Below are positions 54,596 through 64,000 of a stretch of 64,000 bases of DNA, in pieces. Positions within the stretch are counted from its first letter, which is position 1. Each line of letters begins with the position of its first letter. A program made the position numbers and the translations under genes. Under the pieces are notes generated by a model. It had not been told where the DNA came from, did no database searches, and saw only the letters and a list, made by a program, of their open reading frames with translations. The stretch comes from Vibrio syngnathi. Its GTDB lineage: Bacteria; Pseudomonadota; Gammaproteobacteria; Enterobacterales; Vibrionaceae. The stretch spans positions 1,612,001 to 1,676,000 of the forward strand of contig NZ_CP017916.1 in the NCBI RefSeq assembly GCF_002119525.1, read 5' to 3'.

Positions 54596-57500
54596 CTAAT
54601 CTGTCGACATGCAGTTTAGATTCAATAACATCAATTCACGCAGTGCTACTGAGAACTTGGCAAACTCATGAACCGAACCCACTTTGAATTCGTTCAAGAT
54701 ACTTTCCCAACGATGTAGAGAAACAGAGTTACTTTCCATCCAATCATCAAGCGCTTTAATCACATCGATGTCTGAAGCACAACCGCAGTTAAGCACTTGC
54801 CCAGTTAGCTGACGTTGCTGCCAATCCAGATCTTCTCTAAATGCTGCACGAGCCAGCGCTTGCCAGTTGTTATCTACAGCTTGACCATTGATTTGCTTCA
54901 AGAACCAGTGCAGAGATAAACGATCACCAAGATTGAAGTAAAGCTTAGACGCTTGTTGTACTGTTTTACCCGTCTCACGAGCCACTGTGGATATATCCAG
55001 TGCTGAGTACAAGCTAGACAAACGCGCAACTGAATTAGCCAACTCAGCGTTTACGCCTTGGTCAATCCATAACTGTGCCATTGCGTTATGCTCTTCTACT
55101 TCAGAAGCCACTAGATTTTCATCCAGTTTCTCTGTGATAGTAAGAACATCACCTTGGTAAAGTTCAATCAATGCTTTCACTGACTGTTTACCGGTACGGT
55201 TTCTTAGCAACCAACGAGCCAAACGACGAAGTGTACGGCGAACATGGTAGATCAATTCATATTGAGCTTCAGAGCTTGAAACATTGTCCAGTTCACGAAT
55301 GCTCTTCAGAACATGGCCAAGACCGTAGATTTCACGTGATGCTGCGTAAGCATTGGCAATATCAACAATATTTGCGCCCGTCTCTTCTTGCAGACGAGTA
55401 ACGAAGTTACAACCCATCTCGTTAACCATTTGGTTAGCCAGTGCCGTCGCAATGATTTCAGAACGTAGTGGATGATTGTCCATGTGCTGAGAGTAGTTAC
55501 GACGTAACGCAGTTGGGAAGTACTGCATAAGCTGTTGAGCATGGAATTCATCATTAGCGATATCATCACTAACAAGATCTTCTTTAAGCACCATTTTTCC
55601 GTAAGCGACAAGTACAGAAAGCTCAGGTCTTGTTAGGCCTTGGCCCTGCTTTTCACGCTCAAGCAGTGTTTCGTCATCAGGGATGTATTCCAAACCACGA
55701 TCCAAGTACCCTGCTTTTTCCATTGTATGAATAAAGCGGATTTGCTCTTTTACTAAGCCAACACCTTGATGCTCAGTAACCGAAATAGACTCAGCTTGGC
55801 AATATGCATCGTCTAGTACGATTTCGCCCACTTCATCTTCCATCGATTCAAGCACTTGGTTACGTTGTTTAACGGTTAGATCACCATTAGACACCAAACC
55901 ATTCAAGAAGATCTTAATGTTTACTTCATTATCTGAACAGTCAACACCACCAACGTTATCAACGAAATCAGTATTAACGCGGCCACCCGTTAGCGCGTAT
56001 TCAATACGACCCAGTTGAGTCATGCCCAAGTTACCGCCTTCACCAACAACCTTAGCTTTTAGGTCACGGCCATCGATACGAAGCACGTCATTTGCACGGT
56101 CACCAACATCTGTATGAGTCTCGTTTGAAGACTTAACGTAAGTACCGATACCGCCATTCCAAAGAAGATCAACCTGCATAGACAAGATCGCTTTGATCAA
56201 GTCATTCGGTGCCATTGATGCTTTCTTAGTACCCAGCATTTTCTGAATTTCAGGCGTCAAAGAGATAGACTTCGCTCGACGAGAGAAGATGCCACCACCT
56301 TGAGAAATAAGGTCTTTATTGTAATCTTCCCAGCTTGAGCGAGGCAGATTAAACAAGCGCTCACGCTCTACCCAGCTTGATGCTGACTCTGGATTCGGAT
56401 CGATGAAGATATGCATGTGGTTAAACGCGGCTTGCATACGAATATGCTTAGACAACAGCATGCCGTTACCAAACACATCGCCCGCCATATCACCGACACC
56501 GATAGCGGTGAAGTCCGTTGTTTGACAGTTGATGCCCATTTCACGGAAGTGACGTTTAACAGATTCCCAACCACCTTTCGCCGTGATACCCATGGCTTTA
56601 TGGTCGTAACCGTTAGAACCACCAGAGGCAAACGCATCGCCTAACCAGAAGTTGTATTCAGCAGATACTGAGTTTGCGAGATCTGAGAACGTTGCGGTAC
56701 CTTTATCGGCAGCAACAACCAAGTACGGATCATCTTCATCGTGACGAACAACACTCTTAGGTGGGATAACCTCACCTTCAATGATGTTGTCTGATACGTC
56801 TAGTAGTGCACGGATGAAGCGCTTGTAACAACGTTGACCTTCAGCGAAGATCTCGTCTCGGCCAGACATAGTGTGCTGACGCTTACAAACGAAACCACCT
56901 TTTGCACCAACCGGTACAATGACTGTGTTCTTAACTTGCTGTGCTTTAACTAGGCCTAGAATCTCAGTACGGAAATCCTCTTGACGGTCTGACCAACGTA
57001 AACCACCACGAGCGACTTTACCGCCACGTAGATGCACACCTTCAATGTCTGGTGCGTAAACGAAAATCTCAAACGCAGGAACCGGCGCTGGGATATCTGG
57101 GATCTCGCTTGGTCTCATTTTCAGAGCCAACCAAGGTTTAGATTGTTTGTTGTCGTCTAACTGATAGTAGTTAGTACGAAGCGTTGCTGTGATCATTTCC
57201 ATGTAACGACGAATGATACGATCATCATCCAAGCTTTCTACATGATCCAACTGTTCAGTGATCTTCTTAATAAGATCTTGTTGGCCTTTCGCGCTGCCTT
57301 TCAATTTAGGGTCAAAACGCTTGCCGAATAAACTCACTAACCCTTTCGCTAGATCTGGGTAATGAGACAATGTGTCTTCAATGTATTGTTGGCTGAATGG
57401 GAAACCCACTTGACGCATGTAACGCGCATACGCACGTAAGATTGAGATTTCACGACCAGAAAGACCCGCACCCAATACCAAGCGGTTGAAACCATCGCTG

Positions 57501-59437
57501 TCTAACTCACCCTCCCAAATTGCCGCAAAGGCTTGTTGGAAAAGATCGCGAGCTTCACGAAGATCAATCGTCTTATCACTCTTATGCAGCATCGAGAAAT
57601 CAAGGATCCAATAAGTCACCCCGTTGGTTTTACGCACTTCATAAGGTGATTCACCAATAACGCGCAAGCCAAAGTTTTCAAGCATTGGCATCACATCAGA
57701 CAGGTGGATTGGCTCATCACTGTGGTAGAACAGCTTCAAACGAACGGCTTTAGAGTCGGTAGCCTCTTCTTGAGGACGGTAGAAAAGCATGCCAAGTTTG
57801 TTGTCTTCACTTAGTGCTTCTAGACGCTCAATGTCTGCAACAGCAGAACCAGGCATCATGTCTTCTTTGTACGAACGTGGGAATGCACGCATGTACTCTT
57901 TCGATAACGGAAGACCTTTGCTCTCACCGAAGTTAGCAACGATTGATTCAGATAGGCGGTCATCCCACGTAGACGATACTTCCATTAAATTTTGCTCAAT
58001 TGTTTTCACGTCCACATCCATGTTGTTGTTATCAACACGAACAATATAGTGCGTTCTTGCTAGCGGGCTTTCAGAGAAGTATGTTGTGAATTCCACTTCC
58101 TGCTCACAACCAAAGTACTGCTTCAAGATGCGTTGTGTTTGACGGCGAAGCTCGGTGTTGTAACGATCTTTGGTTACGTAAACCATGCAACTAAAGAAAC
58201 GGCCAAACGGGTCTTTGCGTACAAACAAGCGCAGAAGATCGCGATCTTGCATTTGTACGACACCGGTACCGACTTCTAGTAGCTCTTCTTCTCGAGCTTG
58301 AAGCAGTTCATCACGCGGATAGTTTTCTAGAATATTGTGCAGTGCTTTGTAAGAGTATGAACCCTCACGGTAACCACTCGCATCTAAGATACGCTCTACT
58401 TTCTCGCGAACAAGAGGAATGCTTTCAACGGTTTGGTTATAAACGGCAGAAGTGTAAAGACCAGTAAAGCGGTGCTCACCAATGACCTTACCGTTCTTAT
58501 CAAATTTCTTAATACCGATGTAATCGTTGTAAGCTGGGCGGTGAATGCGTGAAGCCGTGTTGCCCTTGGTTACGATAAGTACATACGGTTTTTTTGCTTC
58601 AAGACGTGCCGAATCCGAAAACTCAGACAGCTTAACGTTACGCACACGATCTGAATTCGCAAACAAACCAAGACCTTGCTCCTTGGTCGGTTGTAGTTCT
58701 GTGTCGCCATTTACAGAAACAAGGTCATATTCCTTGTAGCCCATAAACGTAAAGTTGTGCTCGCCTAACCAACGAAGAAACGCCAACGTCTCATCAAAGC
58801 GTTGGCCGTCTACAGGAATGCTCTCTTTTTGCTTTTCAACTTGATTCGTTACTTGCTCAAGTTTTTCAACCATCTTCAGCCAATCGTTCACGACTAAACC
58901 AGTATCGGTAAAGATATCCAGTAGTTCCGTTTTGAGCGCTGTCATTTCAGCTTTGCTGCTAAGACGGTCTACTTCGATATGGAAAAGCGATTGGAATGCA
59001 CCTTCGTTATTGCTAACGCCGACAACACTGCCCTTATCAGAGCGAGAGATTTGTGTTGGATTGTGAAGCATAAGGTGAGAAGAAAGGTCTAGGCGAGTCA
59101 GCGCCATTTTTACAGAGTCTACAAGGAATGGGCTATCTGGTACGACTATCTCAACGATAGTGTGAGTAGATTGCCAACCTTGACGACTTACTGTCGGGTT
59201 AAAAACACGAACAGAGATTTGGTCAGCTTTCTTTTCATTGATGTGATGCCATAAGCTAACTACAGCACCGTATAAATCGGATTCGTTTCTCTGAGTTAAA
59301 TCGTCGTGAGAAACATTACTAAACAAGTGTTGAGCAAGTTGAGTTACGAGAGGTCGATGAGCAAGGTCAAGTTTGTCTTGAATCAGTTTGTACACTTTTT
59401 CAAGTAAAACTGGAACCACAGTTTCACGTGCGGTCAT
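54596..59437 (-). CDS. gdhB: Large NAD-specific glutamate dehydrogenase (180-kDa class)
   Basis: This enzyme deaminates glutamate to 2-oxoglutarate with NAD+ for amino acid catabolism. The 1613-residue protein has a long N-terminal regulatory region with ACT-like segments (about 1-680), then the catalytic core with GGKVARGGLRWSDR, the lysine motif VPVGAKGGFVCK and the nucleotide-binding KVVGEGGNLG. A helical C-terminal domain completes it. The ATG at 59437 has GGAG 8 nt upstream; the TTG at 59452 lies before that site and is rejected. It is an isolated minus-strand gene. Confidence 0.93.
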   Translation of the reverse strand: MTARETVVPVLLEKVYKLIQDKLDLAHRPLVTQLAQHLFSNVSHDDLTQRNESDLYGAVVSLWHHINEKKADQISVRVFNPTVSRQGWQSTHTIVEIVVPDSPFLVDSVKMALTRLDLSSHLMLHNPTQISRSDKGSVVGVSNNEGAFQSLFHIEVDRLSSKAEMTALKTELLDIFTDTGLVVNDWLKMVEKLEQVTNQVEKQKESIPVDGQRFDETLAFLRWLGEHNFTFMGYKEYDLVSVNGDTELQPTKEQGLGLFANSDRVRNVKLSEFSDSARLEAKKPYVLIVTKGNTASRIHRPAYNDYIGIKKFDKNGKVIGEHRFTGLYTSAVYNQTVESIPLVREKVERILDASGYREGSYSYKALHNILENYPRDELLQAREEELLEVGTGVVQMQDRDLLRLFVRKDPFGRFFSCMVYVTKDRYNTELRRQTQRILKQYFGCEQEVEFTTYFSESPLARTHYIVRVDNNNMDVDVKTIEQNLMEVSSTWDDRLSESIVANFGESKGLPLSKEYMRAFPRSYKEDMMPGSAVADIERLEALSEDNKLGMLFYRPQEEATDSKAVRLKLFYHSDEPIHLSDVMPMLENFGLRVIGESPYEVRKTNGVTYWILDFSMLHKSDKTIDLREARDLFQQAFAAIWEGELDSDGFNRLVLGAGLSGREISILRAYARYMRQVGFPFSQQYIEDTLSHYPDLAKGLVSLFGKRFDPKLKGSAKGQQDLIKKITEQLDHVESLDDDRIIRRYMEMITATLRTNYYQLDDNKQSKPWLALKMRPSEIPDIPAPVPAFEIFVYAPDIEGVHLRGGKVARGGLRWSDRQEDFRTEILGLVKAQQVKNTVIVPVGAKGGFVCKRQHTMSGRDEIFAEGQRCYKRFIRALLDVSDNIIEGEVIPPKSVVRHDEDDPYLVVAADKGTATFSDLANSVSAEYNFWLGDAFASGGSNGYDHKAMGITAKGGWESVKRHFREMGINCQTTDFTAIGVGDMAGDVFGNGMLLSKHIRMQAAFNHMHIFIDPNPESASSWVERERLFNLPRSSWEDYNKDLISQGGGIFSRRAKSISLTPEIQKMLGTKKASMAPNDLIKAILSMQVDLLWNGGIGTYVKSSNETHTDVGDRANDVLRIDGRDLKAKVVGEGGNLGMTQLGRIEYALTGGRVNTDFVDNVGGVDCSDNEVNIKIFLNGLVSNGDLTVKQRNQVLESMEDEVGEIVLDDAYCQAESISVTEHQGVGLVKEQIRFIHTMEKAGYLDRGLEYIPDDETLLEREKQGQGLTRPELSVLVAYGKMVLKEDLVSDDIANDEFHAQQLMQYFPTALRRNYSQHMDNHPLRSEIIATALANQMVNEMGCNFVTRLQEETGANIVDIANAYAASREIYGLGHVLKSIRELDNVSSSEAQYELIYHVRRTLRRLARWLLRNRTGKQSVKALIELYQGDVLTITEKLDENLVASEVEEHNAMAQLWIDQGVNAELANSVARLSSLYSALDISTVARETGKTVQQASKLYFNLGDRLSLHWFLKQINGQAVDNNWQALARAAFREDLDWQQRQLTGQVLNCGCASDIDVIKALDDWMESNSVSLHRWESILNEFKVGSVHEFAKFSVALRELMLLNLNCMSTD

Positions 59438-59665
59438 AGTCACACTCCACAATTAGAATTTTATTTTATTATTAGGGGGCTTACTTAAGCTAGCGTTTGA
59501 ATGAAGCCTTAAAGGCCAGTTCTACTAACGAGTTAAGCAAAGGTAATGCATTCATTTATTGTAAAAGCATTATTGATAAATAGTTAATTGTTTTGGAGGT
59601 GGTAAGAGGTGAAATGTTTGATTATGTGATTAAGATTCCCTTTAACTCACTAGGTACACCAAGCT

Positions 59666-59884
59666 TTACAGAGCTTCTAACTTAATAAACTTATTTTTTT
59701 GGTCAGTTGTTAACCTAAACTGTCCTCTAACCCCTATTTGTGTAAGAAATGGCCTGAAGCGAGTTGCAGGTAACTGTAAGCGCAACCCTGTCGTTGTTAT
59801 CACTTGAACTTTACTTGCGGCGCCCGAGTAGCTAGCCAAAAACTGCTGATATGAGATGTTAAGTTGGAAAATATAGCGATTCAT
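59666..59884 (-). CDS. DUF2835-family protein with LexA box at its start
   Basis: This 72-residue protein shows the DUF2835 pattern: NRYIFQLNISYQQFLASYSGAA, VQVITTTGLRLQLPA, RPFLTQIGVRGQF and a Lys-rich end. The function is unknown. The start at 59884 is chosen because the longer frame begins inside the LexA box and lacks family similarity. A perfect CTGT-N8-ACAG box lies 8 nt upstream of the ATG, so the gene may be induced by DNA damage. It lies alone between pepN and gdhB. Confidence 0.8.
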   Translation of the reverse strand: MNRYIFQLNISYQQFLASYSGAASKVQVITTTGLRLQLPATRFRPFLTQIGVRGQFRLTTDQKNKFIKLEAL

Positions 59885-59891
59885 ACGATAC

Positions 59892-59907
59892 CTGTATAAA
59901 TATACAG
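59892..59907. promoter_or_regulatory. LexA (SOS) box upstream of the DUF2835 gene
   Basis: CTGTATAAATATACAG has the full CTGT-N8-ACAG core with an AT-rich, nearly symmetric centre, close to the E. coli consensus TACTGTATATATATACAGTA. It is 8 nt upstream of the DUF2835 ATG on the minus strand. Confidence 0.75.
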
Positions 59908-60003
59908 TGCCGGTATTTTTTGGCACAAAACGATGTCTGAAAGTGAAACTGAGCTTGAAACTGCTCTAGCTTATCGAAAATTCGATAAACCAGAAACAAA
60001 AAA

Positions 60004-60032
60004 ATCAGTGGCAGATATTCTCTACCACTGAT
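60004..60032 (-). terminator. Terminator of pepN
   Basis: On the minus strand the stem ATCAGTGG/CCACTGAT with a 13-nt loop is followed by seven T residues, 75 nt after the pepN stop. Confidence 0.85.
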
Positions 60033-60106
60033 GACTTTTCGTTACTAGTAAACGGTTTATTAACAAACAGTCACTAGCATACAGTTTACCTGAATGAGCG
60101 GCTGAC

Positions 60107-62713
60107 TTAAGCCTCTAGTGCTTTTGCCACTTTCTCGAATAGGTCATTCGCTAGGTTGTCCATGTTCTTCAGAGTCTCAAGTTCTTTCTTGATCAGAGCT
60201 TGACGCTCATCGTCGTATTTACGGAACTTAAGCAGCGGGTCAATCAAACGTGAAGCCACTTGCGGGTTGCTGCTGTTCAGCTCACGTAGGATCTCGCCTG
60301 CAAACGCATATCCTTGACCTGATTTATCGTGGAATTGAACCGGGTTCATGTTTAAGAACGAACCAACCAAGTTACGAGTACGGTTCGGATTCTTCAAGCT
60401 GAACGCTTGGTGCGACATAGACGCTTTGATCACTTCAAGCGCATTAGAGCTTGGGTTTGTTCCTTGAAGAGTAAACCACTTATCCATAACAAGGCCATCA
60501 TGTTTCCACTTGTCACTGTAATCTGCCATCAAGGTTTCACGACATGGTAGTTGCGCACTGTTTGCCGCGCCCATTGCTGCCATCGTATCTGTCATGTTAT
60601 TCGCTTGCTGGTACATAGCAACAACCAAGTCATTACCCTTTTCAGTATGAGCTAAGTAGCTTAGACAAACTTTACGTAGAGTACGCTTACCAATCGAATC
60701 GTGATCGATCGTGTATTCTGTTAGTGCATGGCTGTGATAAACCGCCGCTAACTCGTCTTCAAGTTCTGCAGCTAGTGTTACTTTCATTGAGTTAAGAACA
60801 GATGCGACCGCATCAATATCAACACGCTCATACCAACCCGACACTTCGTTATGGCTTGGCAGTGAAAGCATTTCTGCAATAAACGCAGGCTCTAGTGATT
60901 CACTAAGCAGTACCCCGCGGAATGCATCAATAACAGAAGCAGAAAGTTCAAACGCTTGGCCTTGTTGAACCTTCTCAACATTACTGCGGATATATTTAGC
61001 GAGTAGCATTTGACCCGCATCCCAACGAGAAAACTCATTACGAGCATTAACCATCAGGAAGATCAGCTCTTCGTCTGAATAGTTGTATTCAAGTTTCACT
61101 GGCGCAGAAAATTCACGCAATAGCGATGGGATCGGTTGCTCTGAAACGTTTTCAAACACGAACGTTTGTACCGCTTCTTTCACATCAAGTACGTTGCGAA
61201 CTGGCTTTCCGTTACATTGTAACTCAATAACTTCGCCAGCAGCGGTGTATAACTCGATATCAAAAGGAATATGCAGAGCTTGCTTTTCCGTTTGCTCATG
61301 AGTTGGAGCCGTTACTTGGCGAGTTGTTAACGTGTACTCTTTTTTATCTGCGTCGTAGTGACTTTCAACAGACAACGTCGGCGTACCAGACTGGCTGTAC
61401 CATAAACGGAACTGAGACAGGTCAACGCCCGATGCATCTTCCATTGCAGCAACGAAATCTTCGCAAGTTGCCGCGGTACCATCGTGACGTTCAAAGTAAA
61501 GCTTCATGCCTTTTTGGAAGCCGTCTTCACCCAACAATGTGTGGATCATTCGGATCACTTCGCTGCCCTTTTCGTACACAGTCAATGTGTAGAAGTTATT
61601 CATTTCTATCACTTTTTCTGGACGAATTGGGTGAGACATTGGACTTGCATCTTCTGCGAATTGTGGACCGCGAATAATACGGACATTGTTGATTCGGTTT
61701 ACTGCGCGAGAACCAAGATCAGATGAGAACTCTTGGTCACGGAATACGGTTAAGCCTTCTTTCAAGCTTAGTTGGAACCAATCACGACATGTCACTCGGT
61801 TACCGGTCCAGTTATGGAAATACTCATGACCGATTACGGCTTCGATACCTAGGTAGTCTGTATCTGTTGCTGTTTGGTCGTTCGCTAAAACAAACTTAGA
61901 GTTGAATACGTTTAGGCCTTTGTTTTCCATCGCACCCATGTTGAAGAAATCAACGGCTACGATCATGTAGATGTCTAAATCGTACTCAAGATTAAAACGC
62001 TCTTCGTCCCACTTCATTGAGTTAATCAAAGACACCATCGCGTGATTTGCTCTGTCTAGATTGCCTTTGTCGACAAAAATTTCCAGGTCAACTTTGCGAC
62101 CCGATTGCGTAGTGTAAGCATCACGCAGTACGTCAAAGTCACCGGCAACTAAAGCAAATAGGTATGCTGGTTTTGGATGTGGGTCTTGCCATTTCACCCA
62201 GTGACGACCGTTTTCAGCTTCGCCTTCATCTACACGGTTACCGTTACTTAATAAGAATGGGTTTTCGGCTTTGTCTGCGATCACGGTTGTGGTGAATTTC
62301 GCCAACACATCTGGGCGATCCATGTAGTAAGTAATACGACGGAAACCTTCAGCTTCACACTGAGTACAGAACGCACCACCCGACTTATACAAACCTTCAA
62401 GAGCGCTGTTCCCTTCAGGGTTTACTTCCGTCACGATCGTGAGTGTGAAATATTTCGGTAGCCCGCTCAGTGTCAGTTGAGATTCAGATTGCTCGAATTG
62501 CGTCCACTCTTGACCCTCAATTAAAACAGAAACCAACGTCAAACCTTCACCATCAAGTACTAAGGTCGAACTATCTTTCTCTTGCTTAACACTAGACACC
62601 GCCGTAATGATGGACGCTGAATCGTACAAATCGAAAGTAAGATCGATTTGAGAAATAGTGTGAGATGGTGATTGATAATCTTTACGATACTTGGCTTGAG
62701 GTGTATGTGCCAT
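60107..62713 (-). CDS. pepN: Aminopeptidase N
   Basis: This M1-family zinc aminopeptidase removes N-terminal residues from peptides in the cytoplasm. The 868-residue protein has the exopeptidase motif GAMENKG, the zinc motif HEYFHNWTGNRVTCRDWFQLSLKEG (His, His and the Glu 19 residues on) near residues 294-317, and a long helical C-terminal domain. Full family length. Monocistronic, with its own terminator. Confidence 0.96.
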   Translation of the reverse strand: MAHTPQAKYRKDYQSPSHTISQIDLTFDLYDSASIITAVSSVKQEKDSSTLVLDGEGLTLVSVLIEGQEWTQFEQSESQLTLSGLPKYFTLTIVTEVNPEGNSALEGLYKSGGAFCTQCEAEGFRRITYYMDRPDVLAKFTTTVIADKAENPFLLSNGNRVDEGEAENGRHWVKWQDPHPKPAYLFALVAGDFDVLRDAYTTQSGRKVDLEIFVDKGNLDRANHAMVSLINSMKWDEERFNLEYDLDIYMIVAVDFFNMGAMENKGLNVFNSKFVLANDQTATDTDYLGIEAVIGHEYFHNWTGNRVTCRDWFQLSLKEGLTVFRDQEFSSDLGSRAVNRINNVRIIRGPQFAEDASPMSHPIRPEKVIEMNNFYTLTVYEKGSEVIRMIHTLLGEDGFQKGMKLYFERHDGTAATCEDFVAAMEDASGVDLSQFRLWYSQSGTPTLSVESHYDADKKEYTLTTRQVTAPTHEQTEKQALHIPFDIELYTAAGEVIELQCNGKPVRNVLDVKEAVQTFVFENVSEQPIPSLLREFSAPVKLEYNYSDEELIFLMVNARNEFSRWDAGQMLLAKYIRSNVEKVQQGQAFELSASVIDAFRGVLLSESLEPAFIAEMLSLPSHNEVSGWYERVDIDAVASVLNSMKVTLAAELEDELAAVYHSHALTEYTIDHDSIGKRTLRKVCLSYLAHTEKGNDLVVAMYQQANNMTDTMAAMGAANSAQLPCRETLMADYSDKWKHDGLVMDKWFTLQGTNPSSNALEVIKASMSHQAFSLKNPNRTRNLVGSFLNMNPVQFHDKSGQGYAFAGEILRELNSSNPQVASRLIDPLLKFRKYDDERQALIKKELETLKNMDNLANDLFEKVAKALEA

Positions 62714-62931
62714 GACGGGTTCCTTTTGATCGTTATACGTAATTGTATTTTAACTGTATATATCTAAAGGTTGAGGGCCAAGAACACAAGGGGAATATTG
62801 AAAAAAGGAGGCATTGTAGTAAAACGCCTCCATGTTTTGCTATTTTATCAACCAAATCAGAAAGGAACGGCTAATAAATGAACTGTGAGCCATATTATCA
62901 ACAAGCCTGACTTTGCGCATCCAACTCGTCA

Positions 62932-63615
62932 TTATCGAATACGATTGAGTACTGCAAACATGTCGCCTTCTTCACCTTGAAGCGTCAAGACGTCGCTGTT
63001 TAATGTATAACGAGTGCCGTGCTCGCCATTTTCATACAGAAGTACCAATTGATCGCCTTCTGTGTAATACACCCCACGACGAACAACTTCACTCCCCACC
63101 TCATCGGACACTCTGAACATAAATACAAAGTCAGGTTGAAGCACTAAATCCATTTTTTGAATGTTACTTGCCCGCAGGTCGCTACCTGAAAGTTCGGCAC
63201 TCGACCATATTCCAGCCAAGGCATTGGGCAAGGCTTTAGTAAACATAACACCGTTTAGGTTCAACATATTATGGTTACTGCTATAGGCGTAAACTTGAGG
63301 TTCAGAGGTGTTTAAACCCAAAATAATGGTATCTTCGTTGGCGTTATACAAGCCTTCCCAATGGTCGACACTGTAATCTTTCTTTTGAATATCGATGGAG
63401 AACGAGTAGTTTGAATCAAGGGTTAGCTTTATCGCTCTAAAATTTTCAGTACCTTGTTCAGGATCTGGGTTCATCAAATACCAATCACCAAGCAGCAGAG
63501 GAAGGTCAAAATGAGATAGATTGCTGTCACTTTTTGATTGCTGATCGCTTGAAGCGACCTCACTCCCAAAAGCAACAAAACTTAAACAAGATAAAAATAG
63601 TAGAATCCATTTCAT
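62932..63615 (-). CDS. Hypothetical secreted beta-rich protein
   Basis: This 227-residue protein has a signal peptide (MKWILLFLSCLSFVAFGSEVAS) and two similar beta-rich halves. Each half describes a small lipocalin-like sheet: LLGDWYLMNPDPE with HWEGLYNANED, and LAGIWSSAELSGS with VRRGVYYTEGDQL. This suggests an internal duplication. I do not recognise a family. The ATG at 63615 has GAGGGGG upstream; the longer frame to 63711 adds no signal. It lies between pepN and the prc terminator. Confidence 0.7.
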   Translation of the reverse strand: MKWILLFLSCLSFVAFGSEVASSDQQSKSDSNLSHFDLPLLLGDWYLMNPDPEQGTENFRAIKLTLDSNYSFSIDIQKKDYSVDHWEGLYNANEDTIILGLNTSEPQVYAYSSNHNMLNLNGVMFTKALPNALAGIWSSAELSGSDLRASNIQKMDLVLQPDFVFMFRVSDEVGSEVVRRGVYYTEGDQLVLLYENGEHGTRYTLNSDVLTLQGEEGDMFAVLNRIR

Positions 63616-63838
63616 ACACGCCCCCTCGTTTTCTTTAAGCTTAGGCACGTAATGAATAGAAAGCGAAAAAATTTGATCTAAGTCACTAAATTTTAAGCGC
63701 GAAGTAACCAAATTGTAAATACGAAGTAACTGGGTGCATGATCGCTCACAAAATCGCCCTTTAAAAATGAGTGATTAAGAGTATACCCAAGCATAAATAG
63801 ACGAGAAATGACCTCTATTTTTGTCAAATCGCAGATAC

Positions 63839-63868
63839 AAAAAAAAGCGAGCCTAAGCTCGCTTTTAA
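63839..63868. terminator. Terminator of the right-edge gene
   Basis: The stem AAAAGCGAGC/GCTCGCTTTT with loop CTAA has A runs on one side and T runs on the other. It lies 33 nt after the stop of the minus-strand gene at the window edge. Confidence 0.85.
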
Positions 63869-63900
63869 AAACCGACACCTTTAACAAGGCACGTTAGCGT

Positions 63901-64000
63901 CTATTTCTTTATCATATCCAGCATGATAGCGACAGACTCATCAAGATAAGCATCTGGGGCTTCGTAGTCTTTAGGAATATCATCCAACGTTTTAAATGCC
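63901..64000 (-). CDS. prc: C-terminal end of a protein, probably tail-specific protease Prc (5' part outside window)
   Basis: The last 32 codons of a minus-strand frame read AFKTLDDIPKDYEAPDAYL, then DESVAIMLDMIKK and stop. The ending APDAYLDESV with a final amphipathic helix is like the C-terminus of carboxy-terminal processing protease Prc/Tsp. Vibrios carry prc next to pepN (recollection of V. cholerae gene order). The visible part is too short for certainty, and the catalytic domain is outside the window. Confidence 0.6.
   Translation of the reverse strand, partial: AFKTLDDIPKDYEAPDAYLDESVAIMLDMIKK

Noticed and set aside
63693..63887. 64-residue minus-strand frame near the right edge
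   Set aside because: It has no ribosome site, spans a terminator hairpin and overlaps the upstream region of the secreted protein gene.
1..64000. tRNA or rRNA genes
   Set aside because: I looked for CCA-ending cloverleaf patterns and rRNA-like stretches in the intergenic regions and saw none. A covariance-model scan would be needed for small RNAs.

Overview
The window looks like a Vibrio chromosome 1 segment around the replication terminus, possibly from the Splendidus clade (an inference from protein style, not from a search). The reasons are the gene sets and their order: fdh, potABC with two potD copies, ttcA-uspE-fnr-cco, matP-lonH-fabA-rmf, uup-rlmKL-zapC-pyrD, and gdhB-pepN-prc. These match the core terminus half of Vibrio chromosome 1 and, for matP to pepN, also E. 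coli. A very good dif site lies at 33096-33123. Both window edges cut through genes: a ferredoxin-like protein on the left and probably prc on the right.

1-7316 is a respiratory formate dehydrogenase operon (iron-sulfur protein, TorD-type chaperone, small Tat protein, catalytic subunit with Cys rather than Sec, beta, gamma, small membrane protein). 7317-10946 holds amtB behind a sigma-54 promoter, the deacylase cobB and a GGDEF protein. 11072-16235 is the spermidine/putrescine importer, potABC plus two binding proteins. 16565-22149 holds a membrane protein, a Bax-like hydrolase, a DUF2987-like protein, ttcA, uspE and fnr. 22236-29298 is the cbb3 oxidase operon with its assembly genes (ccoNOQP, ccoHIS and a TauE/SafE protein). 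29557-32946 holds a small anchored protein and a FIST sensor with a hybrid histidine kinase.

33096-42000 is the accessory region, starting at dif. It contains a truncated ISNCY-type element, a ParE/Phd-type toxin-antitoxin pair with a perfect 38-bp palindromic operator, and a compact anti-phage island on the minus strand. The island has a two-gene type I CBASS (CD-NTase plus a Cap15-like two-TM beta-barrel effector). It is followed by a second pair: a minimal Cas10-like polymerase (mCpol) and a second effector of the same two-TM beta family. The second pair is the Panoptes (OptS/OptE) architecture. Next come a remnant of a phage lysis module, a complete-length IS630 element whose transposase is split at an A7 run, an outer-membrane barrel, a DUF2971 protein and a secreted protein resembling TolA domain III.

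42004-64000 returns to core genes: DUF3634, matP, lonH, fabA, rmf, a DUF3466 GlyGly-CTERM protein, uup, a glutaredoxin-like protein, rlmKL, zapC, pyrD, the large NAD-glutamate dehydrogenase, a DUF2835 gene with a LexA box at its start, pepN, a hypothetical secreted protein and the end of prc.

The most interesting object is the adjacent CBASS and Panoptes-like pair at 35039-37737. Its two effectors share a recognisable ligand-domain motif, but they would be controlled in opposite directions by nucleotide signals. All coordinates and motifs come from reading the sequence; family names rest on recognition without database searches.
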